NCBI RefSeq assembly: GCF_036017915.1
Contig: NZ_CP107929.1
Span: 4,840,001 to 4,904,000 of the forward strand
DNA length: 64,000 nt
From: Micromonospora sp. NBC_00421
Lineage (GTDB): Bacteria > Actinomycetota > Actinomycetes > Mycobacteriales > Micromonosporaceae
Reading direction: 5' to 3'
Position 1 is the stretch's first letter, and every line of letters starts with the position of its first letter. The position numbers and the translations under genes were made by a program. Below, in pieces: positions 49,617 to 57,986 of the stretch. A model generated the notes under the pieces. It was not told the DNA's origin, made no database searches, and saw only the letters and a program-made list of their open reading frames with translations.

Positions 49617-49679
49617 CCGGTGATCAAGAGGTTTGCGTCAGCGTAGGCGGGCGGGTTGACGTAAAGCTCTTGATCACCG
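49617..49679. repeat. Dispersed palindromic repeat, copy 3b
   Basis: Left arm 49617-49640 contains TGATCAAGAGGTTTGCGTCA; right arm 49657-49679 contains TGACGTAAAGCTCTTGATCA. Twenty-one of 23 aligned arm positions pair. With copy 3a it forms a tandem pair between the convergent guaB1 and TetR genes. The rest of the 49502-49843 gap is G-rich repeats; no gene is seen. Confidence 0.85.
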
Positions 49680-49740
49680 TCGAGAGGGGCATGCGCGGGG
49701 AGAGCGACAGTGTGGTCGGCCGGGGGCGGGGGCTGAGGCC

Positions 49741-49857
49741 GGACACAGACCGGTGGGGGTCAGGGTGCGAGTGGGGTGGGGGCGGGGTCAGGGTCGGGCG
49801 GGTGGGAGCGGGGTGGACGCGGAGGTGGGGGTCAGGGTGGGGGTCAGGGTGGGGGTG
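49741..49857 (+). repeat. G-rich minisatellite with quadruplex potential
   Basis: Imperfect units of GGGGTCAGGGTGGG type, ending in GTGGGGGTGGGGGTGGGG, contain many G3-5 runs with one- to four-base spacers on the plus strand. The repeat overlaps the 3' end of the TetR gene and encodes its C-terminal run of prolines. Confidence 0.75.
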
Positions 49858-50425
49858 GGGGTGGGGTGAAGAGGCGGCGGATGACGGTGCGGGCGGCGGC
49901 GCGGGGGTCGGCTTCGACGTCGGGGGGCAGTGCGCCGGAGAGCCAGAGGGTGGCGAAGCCGTGCACGATCGACCAGGCGGCCAGTGCGTCCGTCCGCGAC
50001 TCGCCCGGCTCGGCCCGGTCCGGCGGTAGGGCCGCCACGCCGAGGTGCAGCGCCGCGCCCGCACGCTCCCGGGCGGCCCGCACCTGGGGAGCGTCGGCCC
50101 GGTAGAGGTCGGGTCGGAACATCACCTCGAAGTGCGCCCGGTGGCAGACGGCGAAGTCCACGTACGCCACCCCCACGTCGAGCAGGTCGTCACCGGCTGC
50201 GGTCAGGGCCCCGGCGAGCAGGTCGAACCCCTCGACGGCGAGTGCGGTGAGCAGCCCGGCCTTGTCGCCGAAGTGGTGGGTCGGGGCGGCGTGGGAGACG
50301 CCCGCGCGGCGGGCGAGGTCGCGCAGGCTGAGCGCCGCCGGGCCGGAATCCCCGATCGCCGCCACCGCCGCGTCGAGCAGCGCACGTGGCAGATCGCCGT
50401 GGTGGTAGGCGCGGGTGTCGGTCAT
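49844..50425 (-). CDS. TetR-family regulator (divergent to doxX)
   Basis: The 193-residue protein has a TetR helix-turn-helix at about residues 10-55 (HHGDLPRALLDAAVAAIG, SLRDLARRAGVSHAAPTHHF) and a WHG-type C-terminal domain with RAHFEVMFRPDLY. It ends in six prolines encoded by a G-rich minisatellite, so its C terminus may vary. The ATG at 50425 fits the family; an upstream ATG adds four residues. An 18-base inverted repeat covers the whole divergent promoter shared with the DoxX gene, its likely target. Confidence 0.9.
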   Translation of the reverse strand: MTDTRAYHHGDLPRALLDAAVAAIGDSGPAALSLRDLARRAGVSHAAPTHHFGDKAGLLTALAVEGFDLLAGALTAAGDDLLDVGVAYVDFAVCHRAHFEVMFRPDLYRADAPQVRAARERAGAALHLGVAALPPDRAEPGESRTDALAAWSIVHGFATLWLSGALPPDVEADPRAAARTVIRRLFTPPPPPP

Positions 50426-50437
50426 GACACCAAGCAT

Positions 50438-50491
50438 ATCTTTACGTTGACAAGACAGCCATTCGGGCGACTATCTTGTCAGTATAAAGAT
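50438..50491. promoter_or_regulatory. TetR operator in the tetR-doxX promoter
   Basis: ATCTTTACGTTGACAAGA (50438-50455) and TCTTGTCAGTATAAAGAT (50474-50491) are inverted repeats matching at 15 of 18 positions with an 18-base spacer. Each arm contains a TTGACA-like or TGACA element, so operator and both promoters coincide. Confidence 0.7.
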
Positions 50492-50511
50492 TTGCACCCG
50501 AGGAGGCCCGC

Positions 50512-50958
50512 ATGGTTCCGTTGATCGCTCTGCTCGTCGGCACCGCCGTCGCGCGTCTGGCCGGGCTGGCCGGCGTGGACGCGCTCGACGGCTGGCAGCC
50601 CGCACTCCGCATCGGCTTGGCGCTGCTGTTCGTGACGACCGGCTTCGCCCACTTCACCTCGCCCCACCGGGAGGGTCTGACCGCCATGGTCCCGCCGCGC
50701 CTGCCCTTCCCCGGCGCCCTGGTCACGGTGACGGGAGTGCTGGAACTGGTGGGCGCGGTGGGGCTGTTGATCCCGTCCACCGCCCGTCCGGTCGCCGCCG
50801 GCCTGGCCCTGATGATGATGGCGATGTTCCCCGCGAACATCTCGGCGGCCCGGCGCGGCGTGACGCTCGCCGGTCGCCCGGTCACCCCGCTCGGGCCGCG
50901 TACCGCGCTCCAGATCCTGTACGTCGGAGCGGCCCTGACCATTTCGTTTGGCCCCTGA
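50512..50958 (+). CDS. DoxX-family membrane protein
   Basis: The 148-residue protein has four membrane helices and DoxX-type sequence: LRIGLALLFVTTGFAHFTSP, a loop with MVPPRLPFPGALVTVTGVLEL (split at PGALV) and AGLALMMMAMFPANI. DoxX proteins are small membrane proteins linked to redox or stress responses; biochemical roles vary. GAGGAGG precedes the ATG. The divergent TetR regulator and a long operator suggest inducible expression. Confidence 0.88.
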   Translation: MVPLIALLVGTAVARLAGLAGVDALDGWQPALRIGLALLFVTTGFAHFTSPHREGLTAMVPPRLPFPGALVTVTGVLELVGAVGLLIPSTARPVAAGLALMMMAMFPANISAARRGVTLAGRPVTPLGPRTALQILYVGAALTISFGP

Positions 50959-50982
50959 TGGTTCGGGGGCTAATGTACGACC

Positions 50983-51513
50983 GTGCAATCGGAACCACTT
51001 GCCGTCTTTCCCGACGCGCTCCGCGGGGCACCGCTCGGGCGACTGCTGTCGGTCGCCGGCCACCTCGTCGACCAGCACTGGGGCCGTTATCTCGCCGAAC
51101 ACCACGGCCTGACCCCGGCCGGGATGCGGGTGCTGTTCACCCTGACCCACCTCGACGACGCCGCCCACCGGGACGTCGCCGACCGCTGCTTCGTCCGGCC
51201 CGCCACCCTCACCGGCATCGTCGACACCCTGGAACGGGACGGCTTCGTCGAGCGCCGCCGTGACGACGCCGACCGGCGCAGCGTACGGCTCGCGCTGACC
51301 GACAAGGGGCGGGAACACACCCGCGCCCTGGTCGCCCGGATGCACACCGACACCCCGCTCACCTCCGTCGACGCCGACCCGGCCAGGCGCGCGGTGATCC
51401 GGGATTTCCTGATCGAGGTCATCACGACCATGTCCGACGGGGAGGACAAGAGGTTGACAACACAACACCAGGAATCGACCGACCACCCGAGGCCCGGGAG
51501 CCATCCGTGCTGA
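50983..51513 (+). CDS. MarR-family regulator of an ABC exporter
   Basis: The 176-residue protein has a MarR winged helix: WGRYLAEHHGLTPAGMRVLFTL, DVADRCFVRPATLTGIVDTLERDGFVERR (split at PATLT) and the wing DDADRRSVRLALTDKG. TAATGT six bases before the GTG implies a leaderless transcript. The C-terminal residues run on past the domain and the stop overlaps the GTG of the first ABC gene, so regulator and exporter form one coupled operon, a common arrangement for MarR-controlled drug exporters. Confidence 0.9.
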   Translation: MQSEPLAVFPDALRGAPLGRLLSVAGHLVDQHWGRYLAEHHGLTPAGMRVLFTLTHLDDAAHRDVADRCFVRPATLTGIVDTLERDGFVERRRDDADRRSVRLALTDKGREHTRALVARMHTDTPLTSVDADPARRAVIRDFLIEVITTMSDGEDKRLTTQHQESTDHPRPGSHPC

Positions 51514-53240
51514 TCAGCCTGTTGCGCCGTTACCTGCGCCCCTATCACCGACCGCTGGGCGCGGTGGTGCTGCTCCAGTTCGTCGGCACGATGGCCTCGC
51601 TCTACCTGCCGAGCCTCAACGCCGACATCATCGACCTGGGCGTGGCCCGGGGCGACACCGACTACATCATCCGTACCGGTGGCTGGATGCTGCTGGTCAG
51701 CCTGGTGCAGATCGCCTGCTCGGTGGCGGCCGTCTACTTCGGCGCCCGCACCGCGATGGCCTTCGGCCGGGATCTCCGCTCGGCGATCTTCGGGCAGGTC
51801 AACCGGTTCTCGGCCCGCGAGGTCGCCCACTTCGGCGCACCCTCGCTGATCACCCGCAACACCAACGACGTGCAGCAGGTGCAGATGCTCGTCCTGACCA
51901 GCTGCACCATGCTGGTCGCGGCCCCGATCATGAGCATCGGCGGGGTGGTGATGGCGCTGCGGGAGGACATCGGCCTGTCCTGGCTGATGCTTGTCAGCGT
52001 GCCGGTGCTCGCCGTCGCGCTCGGGCTGGTCATCCGCCGGATGGTGCCCGGCTTCCGGCTCATGCAGACCCGGATCGACATCGTCAACCGGGTGCTCCGC
52101 GAGCAGATCACCGGCATCCGGGTGGTCCGGGCGTTCGTCCGGGAGCCGTACGAGACGCAGCGGTTCGGGGTGGCCAACGCCGACCTCACCGCCACCGCCC
52201 TGCGGGTCGGCCGGCTGATGGCGGTGATCTTCCCGGTGGTGATGCTGGTGCTCAACGTCTCCAGCGTCGCCGTGCTGTGGTTCGGCGCCCAGCGGATCGA
52301 CTCCGGACAGATCCAGATCGGCGCGTTGACCGCCTTCCTGGCGTACCTGATGCAGATCCTGATGGCCGTCATGATGGCCACCTTCATGCTGATGCTGGTG
52401 CCCCGCGCGGCGGTCTGCGCCGAACGCGTCGTCGAGGTGCTCGACACCGAGTCCTCGGTGGTCCCGTCGGCCACCCCGGTCACCCACGTCGACGGACACG
52501 GTGAGCTGGAGCTGCGCGGCGTGGCCTTCCAGTACCCGGGGGCCAGCGCACCGGTGCTGCACGACATCTCGTTCCGGGCCACCCCCGGCCGGACCACCGC
52601 CGTGATCGGGTCCACCGGTGCCGGCAAGACGACCCTGTTGACCCTGATCCCCCGCCTGGTCGACCCGACCGCGGGCGCGGTGCTGGTCGACGGGGTCGAC
52701 GTCCGGGAACTGGCCCCGCAGGAGCTGTGGCGGCGGATCGGCCTGGTGCCGCAGAAGCCGTACCTGTTCACCGGCACGGTGGCGAGCAACCTGCGGTACG
52801 GCAACCCGGACGCCACCGACGACGAACTGTGGACGGCGTTGGAGATCGCCCAGGCCCGCGATTTCGTCGCCCAGATGTCCGGCGGTCTGGACGCCCCGAT
52901 CGCCCAGGGTGGGACGAACGTCTCCGGCGGGCAACGGCAACGGCTGGCGATCGCCCGCGCGCTGGTCCGCAAGCCGGAGATCTACCTGTTCGACGACTCG
53001 TTCTCGGCGCTCGACCTGGGCACCGACGCCCGGTTGCGGGCCGCGTTGCGCCCGGTCACCGCCGATGCCGCGGTGGTGATCGTGGCCCAGCGGGTCTCCA
53101 CGATCGTCGACGCCGACCAGATCATCGTGTTGGAGGACGGAGGCGTGGTCGGGATGGGCCGTCACGACGAACTGCTTGCCGACTGTCCGACGTACGCCGA
53201 GATCGTGGCGTCCCAGCAGACGACGGGGGTGCCGGCATGA
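51507..53240 (+). CDS. ABC exporter half-transporter A (degenerate ATP site)
   Basis: The 577-residue half-transporter has six membrane helices (about 15-290) and a nucleotide-binding domain with Walker [12 protein letters not shown] and signature [16 protein letters not shown]. Two catalytic features are altered: Walker B ends LFDDS, with Asp in place of the usual Glu, and the switch His is Gln (VAQRVST). This is the pattern of heterodimeric exporters, where this subunit's ATP site is non-hydrolytic. Its stop overlaps the ATG of subunit B. Confidence 0.93.
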   Translation: MLISLLRRYLRPYHRPLGAVVLLQFVGTMASLYLPSLNADIIDLGVARGDTDYIIRTGGWMLLVSLVQIACSVAAVYFGARTAMAFGRDLRSAIFGQVNRFSAREVAHFGAPSLITRNTNDVQQVQMLVLTSCTMLVAAPIMSIGGVVMALREDIGLSWLMLVSVPVLAVALGLVIRRMVPGFRLMQTRIDIVNRVLREQITGIRVVRAFVREPYETQRFGVANADLTATALRVGRLMAVIFPVVMLVLNVSSVAVLWFGAQRIDSGQIQIGALTAFLAYLMQILMAVMMATFMLMLVPRAAVCAERVVEVLDTESSVVPSATPVTHVDGHGELELRGVAFQYPGASAPVLHDISFRATPGRTTAVIGSTGAGKTTLLTLIPRLVDPTAGAVLVDGVDVRELAPQELWRRIGLVPQKPYLFTGTVASNLRYGNPDATDDELWTALEIAQARDFVAQMSGGLDAPIAQGGTNVSGGQRQRLAIARALVRKPEIYLFDDSFSALDLGTDARLRAALRPVTADAAVVIVAQRVSTIVDADQIIVLEDGGVVGMGRHDELLADCPTYAEIVASQQTTGVPA

Positions 53241-55273
53241 CCGCCGTACCCGAGCAGAAGAAGGCCCCGGAGGCGACCACTCCGCAGCGGCTGCCGGCGG
53301 CCGGCCGACGCGGCGGCGGCGGGCCGCCGTGGATGAACGCCGCCATGCCGGCGGAGAAGTCGATGAACTTCGGGCCGTCGGTACGCCGGCTGCTCCGCCG
53401 GCTCCGGCCGCACCGGGTGACGCTGACGGGCATCATCGCCCTGGCGGTGACGAGCGTCGGGTTCAGCGTGATCGGCCCGAAGATCCTCGGCCACGCCACC
53501 GACATCATCTTCGCCGGGGTGATCGGTCGGCAGCTTCCGGCCGGCGTCACCGTCGACCAGGCGGTGTCCGGGATGCGGGCCGCCGGCAACGACAACTTCG
53601 CCGACATGATCGCCCGGATGGACGTGGTCCCCGGTGCCGGCATCGACTTCGACGCCCTCGGCCGGACGCTGCTGTTCGCGCTCGGCCTCTACGTGGCGGC
53701 CAGCCTGCTGGCCTGGTGGCAGGGCTGGCTGCTCAACGGGGTGGTGCAGTCCACAGTGCTGCGGCTGCGCGCCGAGGTGGAGGAGAAACTCAACAGGTTG
53801 CCGCTGCCCTACTTCGACAGGCAACCCCGGGGTGAGCTGCTCAGCCGGGTCACCAACGACATCGACAACATCTCGCAGACCCTGTCGCAGACGCTCAGCC
53901 AACTGCTCACCTCGCTGCTGACCGTGGTCGGCGTCCTGGCGATGATGTTCTGGATCTCGCCGCTGCTGGCGCTCGTCGCGCTGGTCGCGGTGCCGATGTC
54001 GGTGATCGTGACGCAGCGGATCGCCAAGCGGTCGCAGCAGAAGTTCATCGCCCAGTGGGCCCACACCGGCGAGTTGAACGGCCAGATCGAGGAGGCGTTC
54101 ACCGGCCACGAGCTGGTCAAGGTCTTCGGCCGTCAGCCGGAGGTCGAGGCCAGTTTCCACGCCAAGAACGACGAGCTGTTCCGGGCCAGCTTCGGCGCGC
54201 AGTTCATCTCCGGGATCATCATGCCGGCGATGATGTTCGTCGGGAACCTCAGCTACGTGGCGATCGCCGTGGTCGGCGGGCTGCGGGTGGCGTCCGGGTC
54301 GATGAGCCTCGGTGACGTGCAGGCGTTCATCCAGTACTCGCGGCAGTTCACCCAGCCGCTCACCCAGGTCGCCTCGATGGCGAACCTGCTCCAGTCCGGG
54401 GTGGCCTCCGCCGAACGGGTCTTCGCCGTACTCGACGCCGACGAGCAGAGCCCCGACCCGGCCACCCCGGCCCAGGTCGTCGCACCGCACGGCCGGGTCG
54501 AGTTCGAGAACATCTCCTTCCGGTACGACCCGGACAAGCCGCTTATCGACGACCTGTCCCTGGTCGCCGAGCCCGGTCACACCGTGGCCATCGTCGGCCC
54601 GACCGGTGCCGGGAAGACCACCCTGGTCAACCTGGTGATGCGCTTCTACGAGCTGGACGCCGGGCGGATCACCCTGGACGGGGTGGACATCACCACGCTG
54701 CGCCGCGACGACCTGCGCGGCCGGATCGGCATGGTGCTCCAGGACACCTGGCTCTTCGGCGGCACCATCCGGGACAACATCGCCTACGGCCGCCCGGACG
54801 CCACCGAGGAGGAGATCCTCGCCGCCGCCCGGGCCACCTTCGTGGACCGGTTCGTCCGCAGCCTCCCCGACGGGTACGACACCGTCATCGACGAGGAGGG
54901 CAGCAACGTCAGCGCCGGTGAGAAGCAGCTCATCACCATCGCGCGGGCGTTCCTCGCGGAACCGTCGCTGCTGATCCTGGACGAGGCGACCAGCTCGGTG
55001 GACACCCGTACCGAGGTGCTGCTGCAACGGGCGATGGCGGCGCTGCGCTCCGACCGGACCAGCTTCGTCATCGCGCACCGGCTCTCCACCATCCGCGACG
55101 CCCACCTGATCCTGATGATGGAGGACGGCCGGATCGTCGAGCAGGGCACCCACCAGCAACTGCTCGCCGCGCGGGGGGCGTACCACCGGCTCTACCAGGC
55201 GCAGTTCACCGCGGCGGTGGTCGAGGACGAGGCCGCGCCGGAAGCGGCGGCACCGGCACCGGCCCGGGGCTGA
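53237..55273 (+). CDS. ABC exporter half-transporter B (catalytic ATP site)
   Basis: The 678-residue partner begins with a Pro/Gly-rich cytoplasmic extension (about 1-50), then six helices with an extracytoplasmic insertion (about 95-140). Its ATPase has Walker [12 protein letters not shown], canonical Walker [13 protein letters not shown] and switch His in IAHRLST. Its signature is deviant ([14 protein letters not shown]), which would face the degenerate site of subunit A. The two halves are thus complementary. Substrate is probably a hydrophobic drug or lipid. Confidence 0.94.
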   Translation: MTAVPEQKKAPEATTPQRLPAAGRRGGGGPPWMNAAMPAEKSMNFGPSVRRLLRRLRPHRVTLTGIIALAVTSVGFSVIGPKILGHATDIIFAGVIGRQLPAGVTVDQAVSGMRAAGNDNFADMIARMDVVPGAGIDFDALGRTLLFALGLYVAASLLAWWQGWLLNGVVQSTVLRLRAEVEEKLNRLPLPYFDRQPRGELLSRVTNDIDNISQTLSQTLSQLLTSLLTVVGVLAMMFWISPLLALVALVAVPMSVIVTQRIAKRSQQKFIAQWAHTGELNGQIEEAFTGHELVKVFGRQPEVEASFHAKNDELFRASFGAQFISGIIMPAMMFVGNLSYVAIAVVGGLRVASGSMSLGDVQAFIQYSRQFTQPLTQVASMANLLQSGVASAERVFAVLDADEQSPDPATPAQVVAPHGRVEFENISFRYDPDKPLIDDLSLVAEPGHTVAIVGPTGAGKTTLVNLVMRFYELDAGRITLDGVDITTLRRDDLRGRIGMVLQDTWLFGGTIRDNIAYGRPDATEEEILAAARATFVDRFVRSLPDGYDTVIDEEGSNVSAGEKQLITIARAFLAEPSLLILDEATSSVDTRTEVLLQRAMAALRSDRTSFVIAHRLSTIRDAHLILMMEDGRIVEQGTHQQLLAARGAYHRLYQAQFTAAVVEDEAAPEAAAPAPARG

Positions 55274-55286
55274 CCGTCGTACCAGT

Positions 55287-55325
55287 CGGGGCGGGACCGG
55301 GGGCGTCGCTTCCGGTCCCGCCCCG
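55287..55325. terminator. Terminator hairpin after the ABC exporter
   Basis: CGGGGCGGGACCGG pairs perfectly with CCGGTCCCGCCCCG (14 bases, 11-base loop) between the exporter stop and the convergent pseudogene. Confidence 0.7.
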
Positions 55326-55331
55326 CAGTGG

Positions 55332-55720
55332 TCAGCCGGCCGGGAGCAGCTCCGCCGCGCGGGCCGCGACCACCGCGCCGATCAGCCCCACCGCGTCCGC
55401 CACCGGCATCGGGGGCAGCCCCCGGCCGTCTCGCAGGCGCAGGGCGACCGCGTCGTCGGCCGCCTCCCGGGCACCGACCACCCCGACGTACGGCACCCGG
55501 CGGCGGGCCGCGTCCCGGACCCGGGCTCCCAGCGAGCCGGCGGCGTCCACCCCTGGTAGCCGGCCCGGCGCTCCAACTCGCGGACGTACTCCTCGACGGC
55601 GTGCCGGGCCGCCGCGCCGGCCGGCAGCCAGATCGGCAGCCCGGCCCCCGCCAGCGGGTCGGAGACGAACAGGTCCAGCTCCCGGCCGAGCCTACGGTGG
55701 TCGATCATGTCGCGCTCCAT
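55332..55720 (-). pseudogene. Decayed threonyl-tRNA synthetase-like gene
   Basis: From the ATG at 55720 the first 57 codons read like the start of a ThrRS catalytic core: IDHRRLGRELDLF, LPIWLPAGAAARHAVEEY and RELERRAGYQG correspond to the motif 1 region. At about 55550 the sequence jumps, in another frame, to a ThrRS-like anticodon-binding end: RRVPYVGVVGAREAADDAVALR is split at VVGAR, then PVADAVGLIGAVVAA. Most of the catalytic domain, including motifs 2 and 3, is missing. An internal deletion plus frameshift has therefore inactivated the gene. A threonine attenuator remains upstream. Confidence 0.75.
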
Positions 55721-55759
55721 GATCGGGTACGACCCGGAGGCGACCGTGCCCGCAATGCC

Positions 55760-55792
55760 ACGAGGCCCCGGGCGGATCGCCCGGGGCCTCGT
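55760..55792 (-). terminator. Attenuator terminator hairpin
   Basis: ACGAGGCCCCGGGCG pairs perfectly over 15 bases around a GAT loop (on the plus strand). It lies 13 bases after the leader peptide stop and 40 bases before the pseudogene start, where an attenuator would sit. Confidence 0.7.
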
Positions 55793-55804
55793 CTACGGAA
55801 GACG

Positions 55805-55858
55805 TCAGTGCGGCACGCCGGGATCTCCCGACGTCGTGGTCACCACCGCACTGCACAT
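55805..55858 (-). CDS. Thr-codon leader peptide (attenuator)
   Basis: ATG at 55858 opens a 17-codon frame that reads MCSAVVTTTSGDPGVPH. Three consecutive threonine codons (ACC ACG ACG, 55832-55840) lie in its middle. An eight-base stem (CAGTGCGG with CCGCACTG, 55846-55853 and 55806-55813) spans the frame, and a strong terminator follows directly. This is the layout of ribosome-mediated transcription attenuation: stalling at Thr codons when charged tRNA(Thr) is scarce would change leader folding. The downstream gene is ThrRS-like, which supports the reading. No good ribosome site is obvious, so translation is inferred. Confidence 0.6.
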   Translation of the reverse strand: MCSAVVTTTSGDPGVPH

Positions 55859-55964
55859 ACCGCCAACCTACGACCCCGGCGACGCCCGGGGCGAGCGCTT
55901 TTCCGCCCGACGGCGGACCGGTCTCTCTCCGACCCGCGACTCTCCGACGGCCGGCGGCGACCGG

Positions 55965-56243
55965 TCAGCGCTTCTCGCAGGCGACCTTGTCCTTGTCCCG
56001 GTCCAGGTGGGTGTTCTTCGCGTAGACCGAGTCGGACACGGTGAAGTTCGTGACCGGCCTGGTGCTGCCCCGGACCTTGTCCTTCGCTCCCTTCTTGCCC
56101 ACCCCGTGCTTGTACTTCTTGTTCAACGCGGTGCAGTTCTTGTACTTCGTCGCCGCCGCCTCGGCAGGGCCGGTCACGACGACGAGGGTGCTGCCGAGCG
56201 CCAGGGTCACGGCGAGCGCGCCCCGCACCAGGGTGGAAACCAT
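55965..56243 (-). CDS. Secreted Excalibur calcium-binding protein
   Basis: The 92-residue protein has a signal peptide (about 1-30, ending AEAAA) and a C-terminal Excalibur domain: KNCTALNKKYKHGVGK opens it and DRDKDKVACEKR closes it. That end holds the DxDxDxxxC calcium-binding loop and a disulfide partner Cys. A short insertion lies between. Excalibur domains are found in extracellular actinobacterial and Bacillus proteins, often nucleases; here the domain stands alone. It lies downstream of nothing obvious and is probably monocistronic. Confidence 0.88.
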   Translation of the reverse strand: MVSTLVRGALAVTLALGSTLVVVTGPAEAAATKYKNCTALNKKYKHGVGKKGAKDKVRGSTRPVTNFTVSDSVYAKNTHLDRDKDKVACEKR

Positions 56244-57035
56244 CTACGAGCCTCCGATAAGGAATGTCGGTTGAGCCCGGGACGCTATCCGAGCGACACC
56301 GCCGAGCGGGGCATGGTGTCCTCGGGCCGACAGCCGGTGTGTCCGAACGACGATCACCCCTCGGCCGGTAGCGGCACGATGCCGCTCCGACGGCCGCGAG
56401 GCGTCGTACGACCCGCGCGGCCGACGGCCGGGAAGGGGGAGGGTGCCCGGCTCGACCGGGGTGCGGGTGACCGGCGCAGCCGGGGTCGGGCCGGCGGCAC
56501 CGGTCCGACTCGCTGAGGCCGTCGCCGCGCGACTGGGGTCAATGACCGGGTCCGTGCCGATGACGGCGATACGGTTGGCTCAGTTGCCATCGTCAGAATC
56601 GACAGCCGCCATGATCAACGATCATCATCCGGGGCCGGCGCCAGAGCGGGGGACCGGACGCGACCCGACGCTCACCGGTGCGGCGTTCCCGCTGGCCAGA
56701 ACACGACTTCCCGGCTTTACCGGGGCGGAGATTAGGAGGGTCGCCGGCACGGGACCTGCCGGCGACCCACGGCGGCCCGCTCGTCAGGAACGGGGGACCC
56801 GACGGGTGTGGGGCCGCGTACCCAACGGTACGCCGACGATCGACGATCCGCCGACCCCCTCCGGGCGGCGAGCGGCGAGCGGCAGACGGCGAGCGGCAGA
56901 CGGCCCTCCATGCTGCTACCGGTGGCGCACGGCGCGGAGTCACGCCCTCCGGCACCGCGCGCCCCGGAGGTGTCCGTGGTCACCACCGACCGGTCCGCTC
57001 TACCGTGACGGCGGAGCTGGCGGGAGGCTCGTTGC
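56244..57035. other. 792-bp region without a recognisable gene
   Basis: Several reading frames of 60-200 codons exist on both strands, but all are Arg/Pro/Gly-rich, lack ribosome sites and show no conserved motif. The region contains short direct repeats (GGCGAGCGGCAGAC near 56876) and the palindrome GTCGTACGAC near 56404. It may be eroded sequence; it lies between an Excalibur gene and DedA, in a stretch that also has two decayed loci. Confidence 0.5.
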
Positions 57036-57704
57036 GTGGAACCGGCCCTGACCCGCGAGGTGGCAGTCGTGCCCGAGCTTCTCACTGACGTCGCATCGCC
57101 CCTGCTGGCATACCTGCTGCTGATGGGGCTGCTCGTCGCGGACGCCTTCGTGCCGGTCATCCCCACCCAGGCGGTCATGATCACCGGGGGCGCGCTCACC
57201 GTGGTCGGCGGGCTGAGCCTGCCGTTGACCATCGGTGTCGGGGCGCTCGGCGTCTTCGTCGGTGACCTGGCCTGCTATCTGCTCGGCCGCAGCGCCCCGG
57301 ACCGGCGGCAGGCCCGGCACGTGGCCCCCGGCCGGGCCCGTCGGGTCGCCGGACGGGTCACCCGTGGGCTGCGCCGCCCCGGACCACTGACCATCCTGCT
57401 CTGCCGGTTCGTACCCGGCGGCCGGATGGCGGCCTGCTTCTCCGCCGGCCGCAGCCGCTACCCGTACCGGCTGTTCCTCTGCTACGAGGCGCTGGCGGCC
57501 GTCGGCTGGGCCAGCTACGGCGCGCTGGTCGGCCACCTCGGCGGCACCGCGCTCACCGGGTCGGCCTGGCGGTTGGGGGTCGTCGCGGCAGCGGCGGCGG
57601 CCGGGTTCGGGGCGGCCGGTTGGACGATGATGCTGATCAGCACCCGCGCCGCCAGCCGAGAAACCCCCACCGACCTGAGCGCGTCCACACCCCCGCCGGT
57701 ATAA
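57036..57704 (+). CDS. DedA-family membrane protein
   Basis: The 222-residue protein has five or so hydrophobic segments and DedA features: LLVADAFVPVIPTQAVMITGG, GALGVFVGDLACYLLGR, then CRFVPGGRMAACFSAG, the conserved Arg-rich re-entrant motif (FxRFxPxxR variant). DedA proteins are lipid scramblase- or transporter-related and support membrane homeostasis. GTG at 57036 has GGGAGG upstream; GTG at 57069 has GAGG and is an equal alternative. It ends just before a toxin-antitoxin operator. Confidence 0.85.
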   Translation: MEPALTREVAVVPELLTDVASPLLAYLLLMGLLVADAFVPVIPTQAVMITGGALTVVGGLSLPLTIGVGALGVFVGDLACYLLGRSAPDRRQARHVAPGRARRVAGRVTRGLRRPGPLTILLCRFVPGGRMAACFSAGRSRYPYRLFLCYEALAAVGWASYGALVGHLGGTALTGSAWRLGVVAAAAAAGFGAAGWTMMLISTRAASRETPTDLSASTPPPV

Positions 57705-57717
57705 GGTCTTGCTTATA
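57700..57717. promoter_or_regulatory. Operator/promoter of the broken toxin-antitoxin pair
   Basis: TATAAGGTCTTGCTTATA is a six-base inverted repeat with a six-base spacer. It overlaps the -10 box TATATT (57714-57719), five bases before the toxin GTG. It overlaps the final codons and stop of dedA. Confidence 0.65.
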
Positions 57718-57724
57718 TTGAGGG

Positions 57725-57986
57725 GTGTGGGACATCAGACCGCATCCTGAGGTGGAGGCGTGCTTTCTCAAGCTGTGTCGCGTCGATCCCACAAGCGCGG
57801 ATCTGGTCAGCGAAGCCATCGATCTTCGTGCCGAACATGGCTCTGCACCGGGACGTCCCTTGGTGGACCGTCTCAGTCGCTGGCGACAAGTCGGGACAGT
57901 GGCAGAGTTGGTACCAGCAGGCCGTCCCGCTCGCCGACGCCAGATTCGGGGAGCATCTGATCGCACTGAAGGAAGCGCAACGATGA
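57725..57986 (+). pseudogene. HigB/RelE-type toxin gene, internally deleted
   Basis: The first 53 codons read as the N-terminal half of a Gp49/HigB-like RelE toxin (WDIRPHPEVEACFLKL, AEHGSAPGRPLVDRL). A different frame then gives its C-terminal end (VAGDKSGQWQSWYQQAVPLA, followed by a KEAQR stop). The middle, which should carry the core beta strands and the ELR-type catalytic region, is missing. A deletion near 57870 that also shifts frame has inactivated it. The stop overlaps the antitoxin ATG, so the original coupled order (toxin first) is preserved, as in HigBA modules. Confidence 0.78.

Noticed and set aside
56443..57051. Open frames of up to 202 codons before dedA
   Set aside because: Composition is Arg/Pro/Gly-biased, starts lack ribosome sites, and frames overlap on both strands with no recognisable domain.
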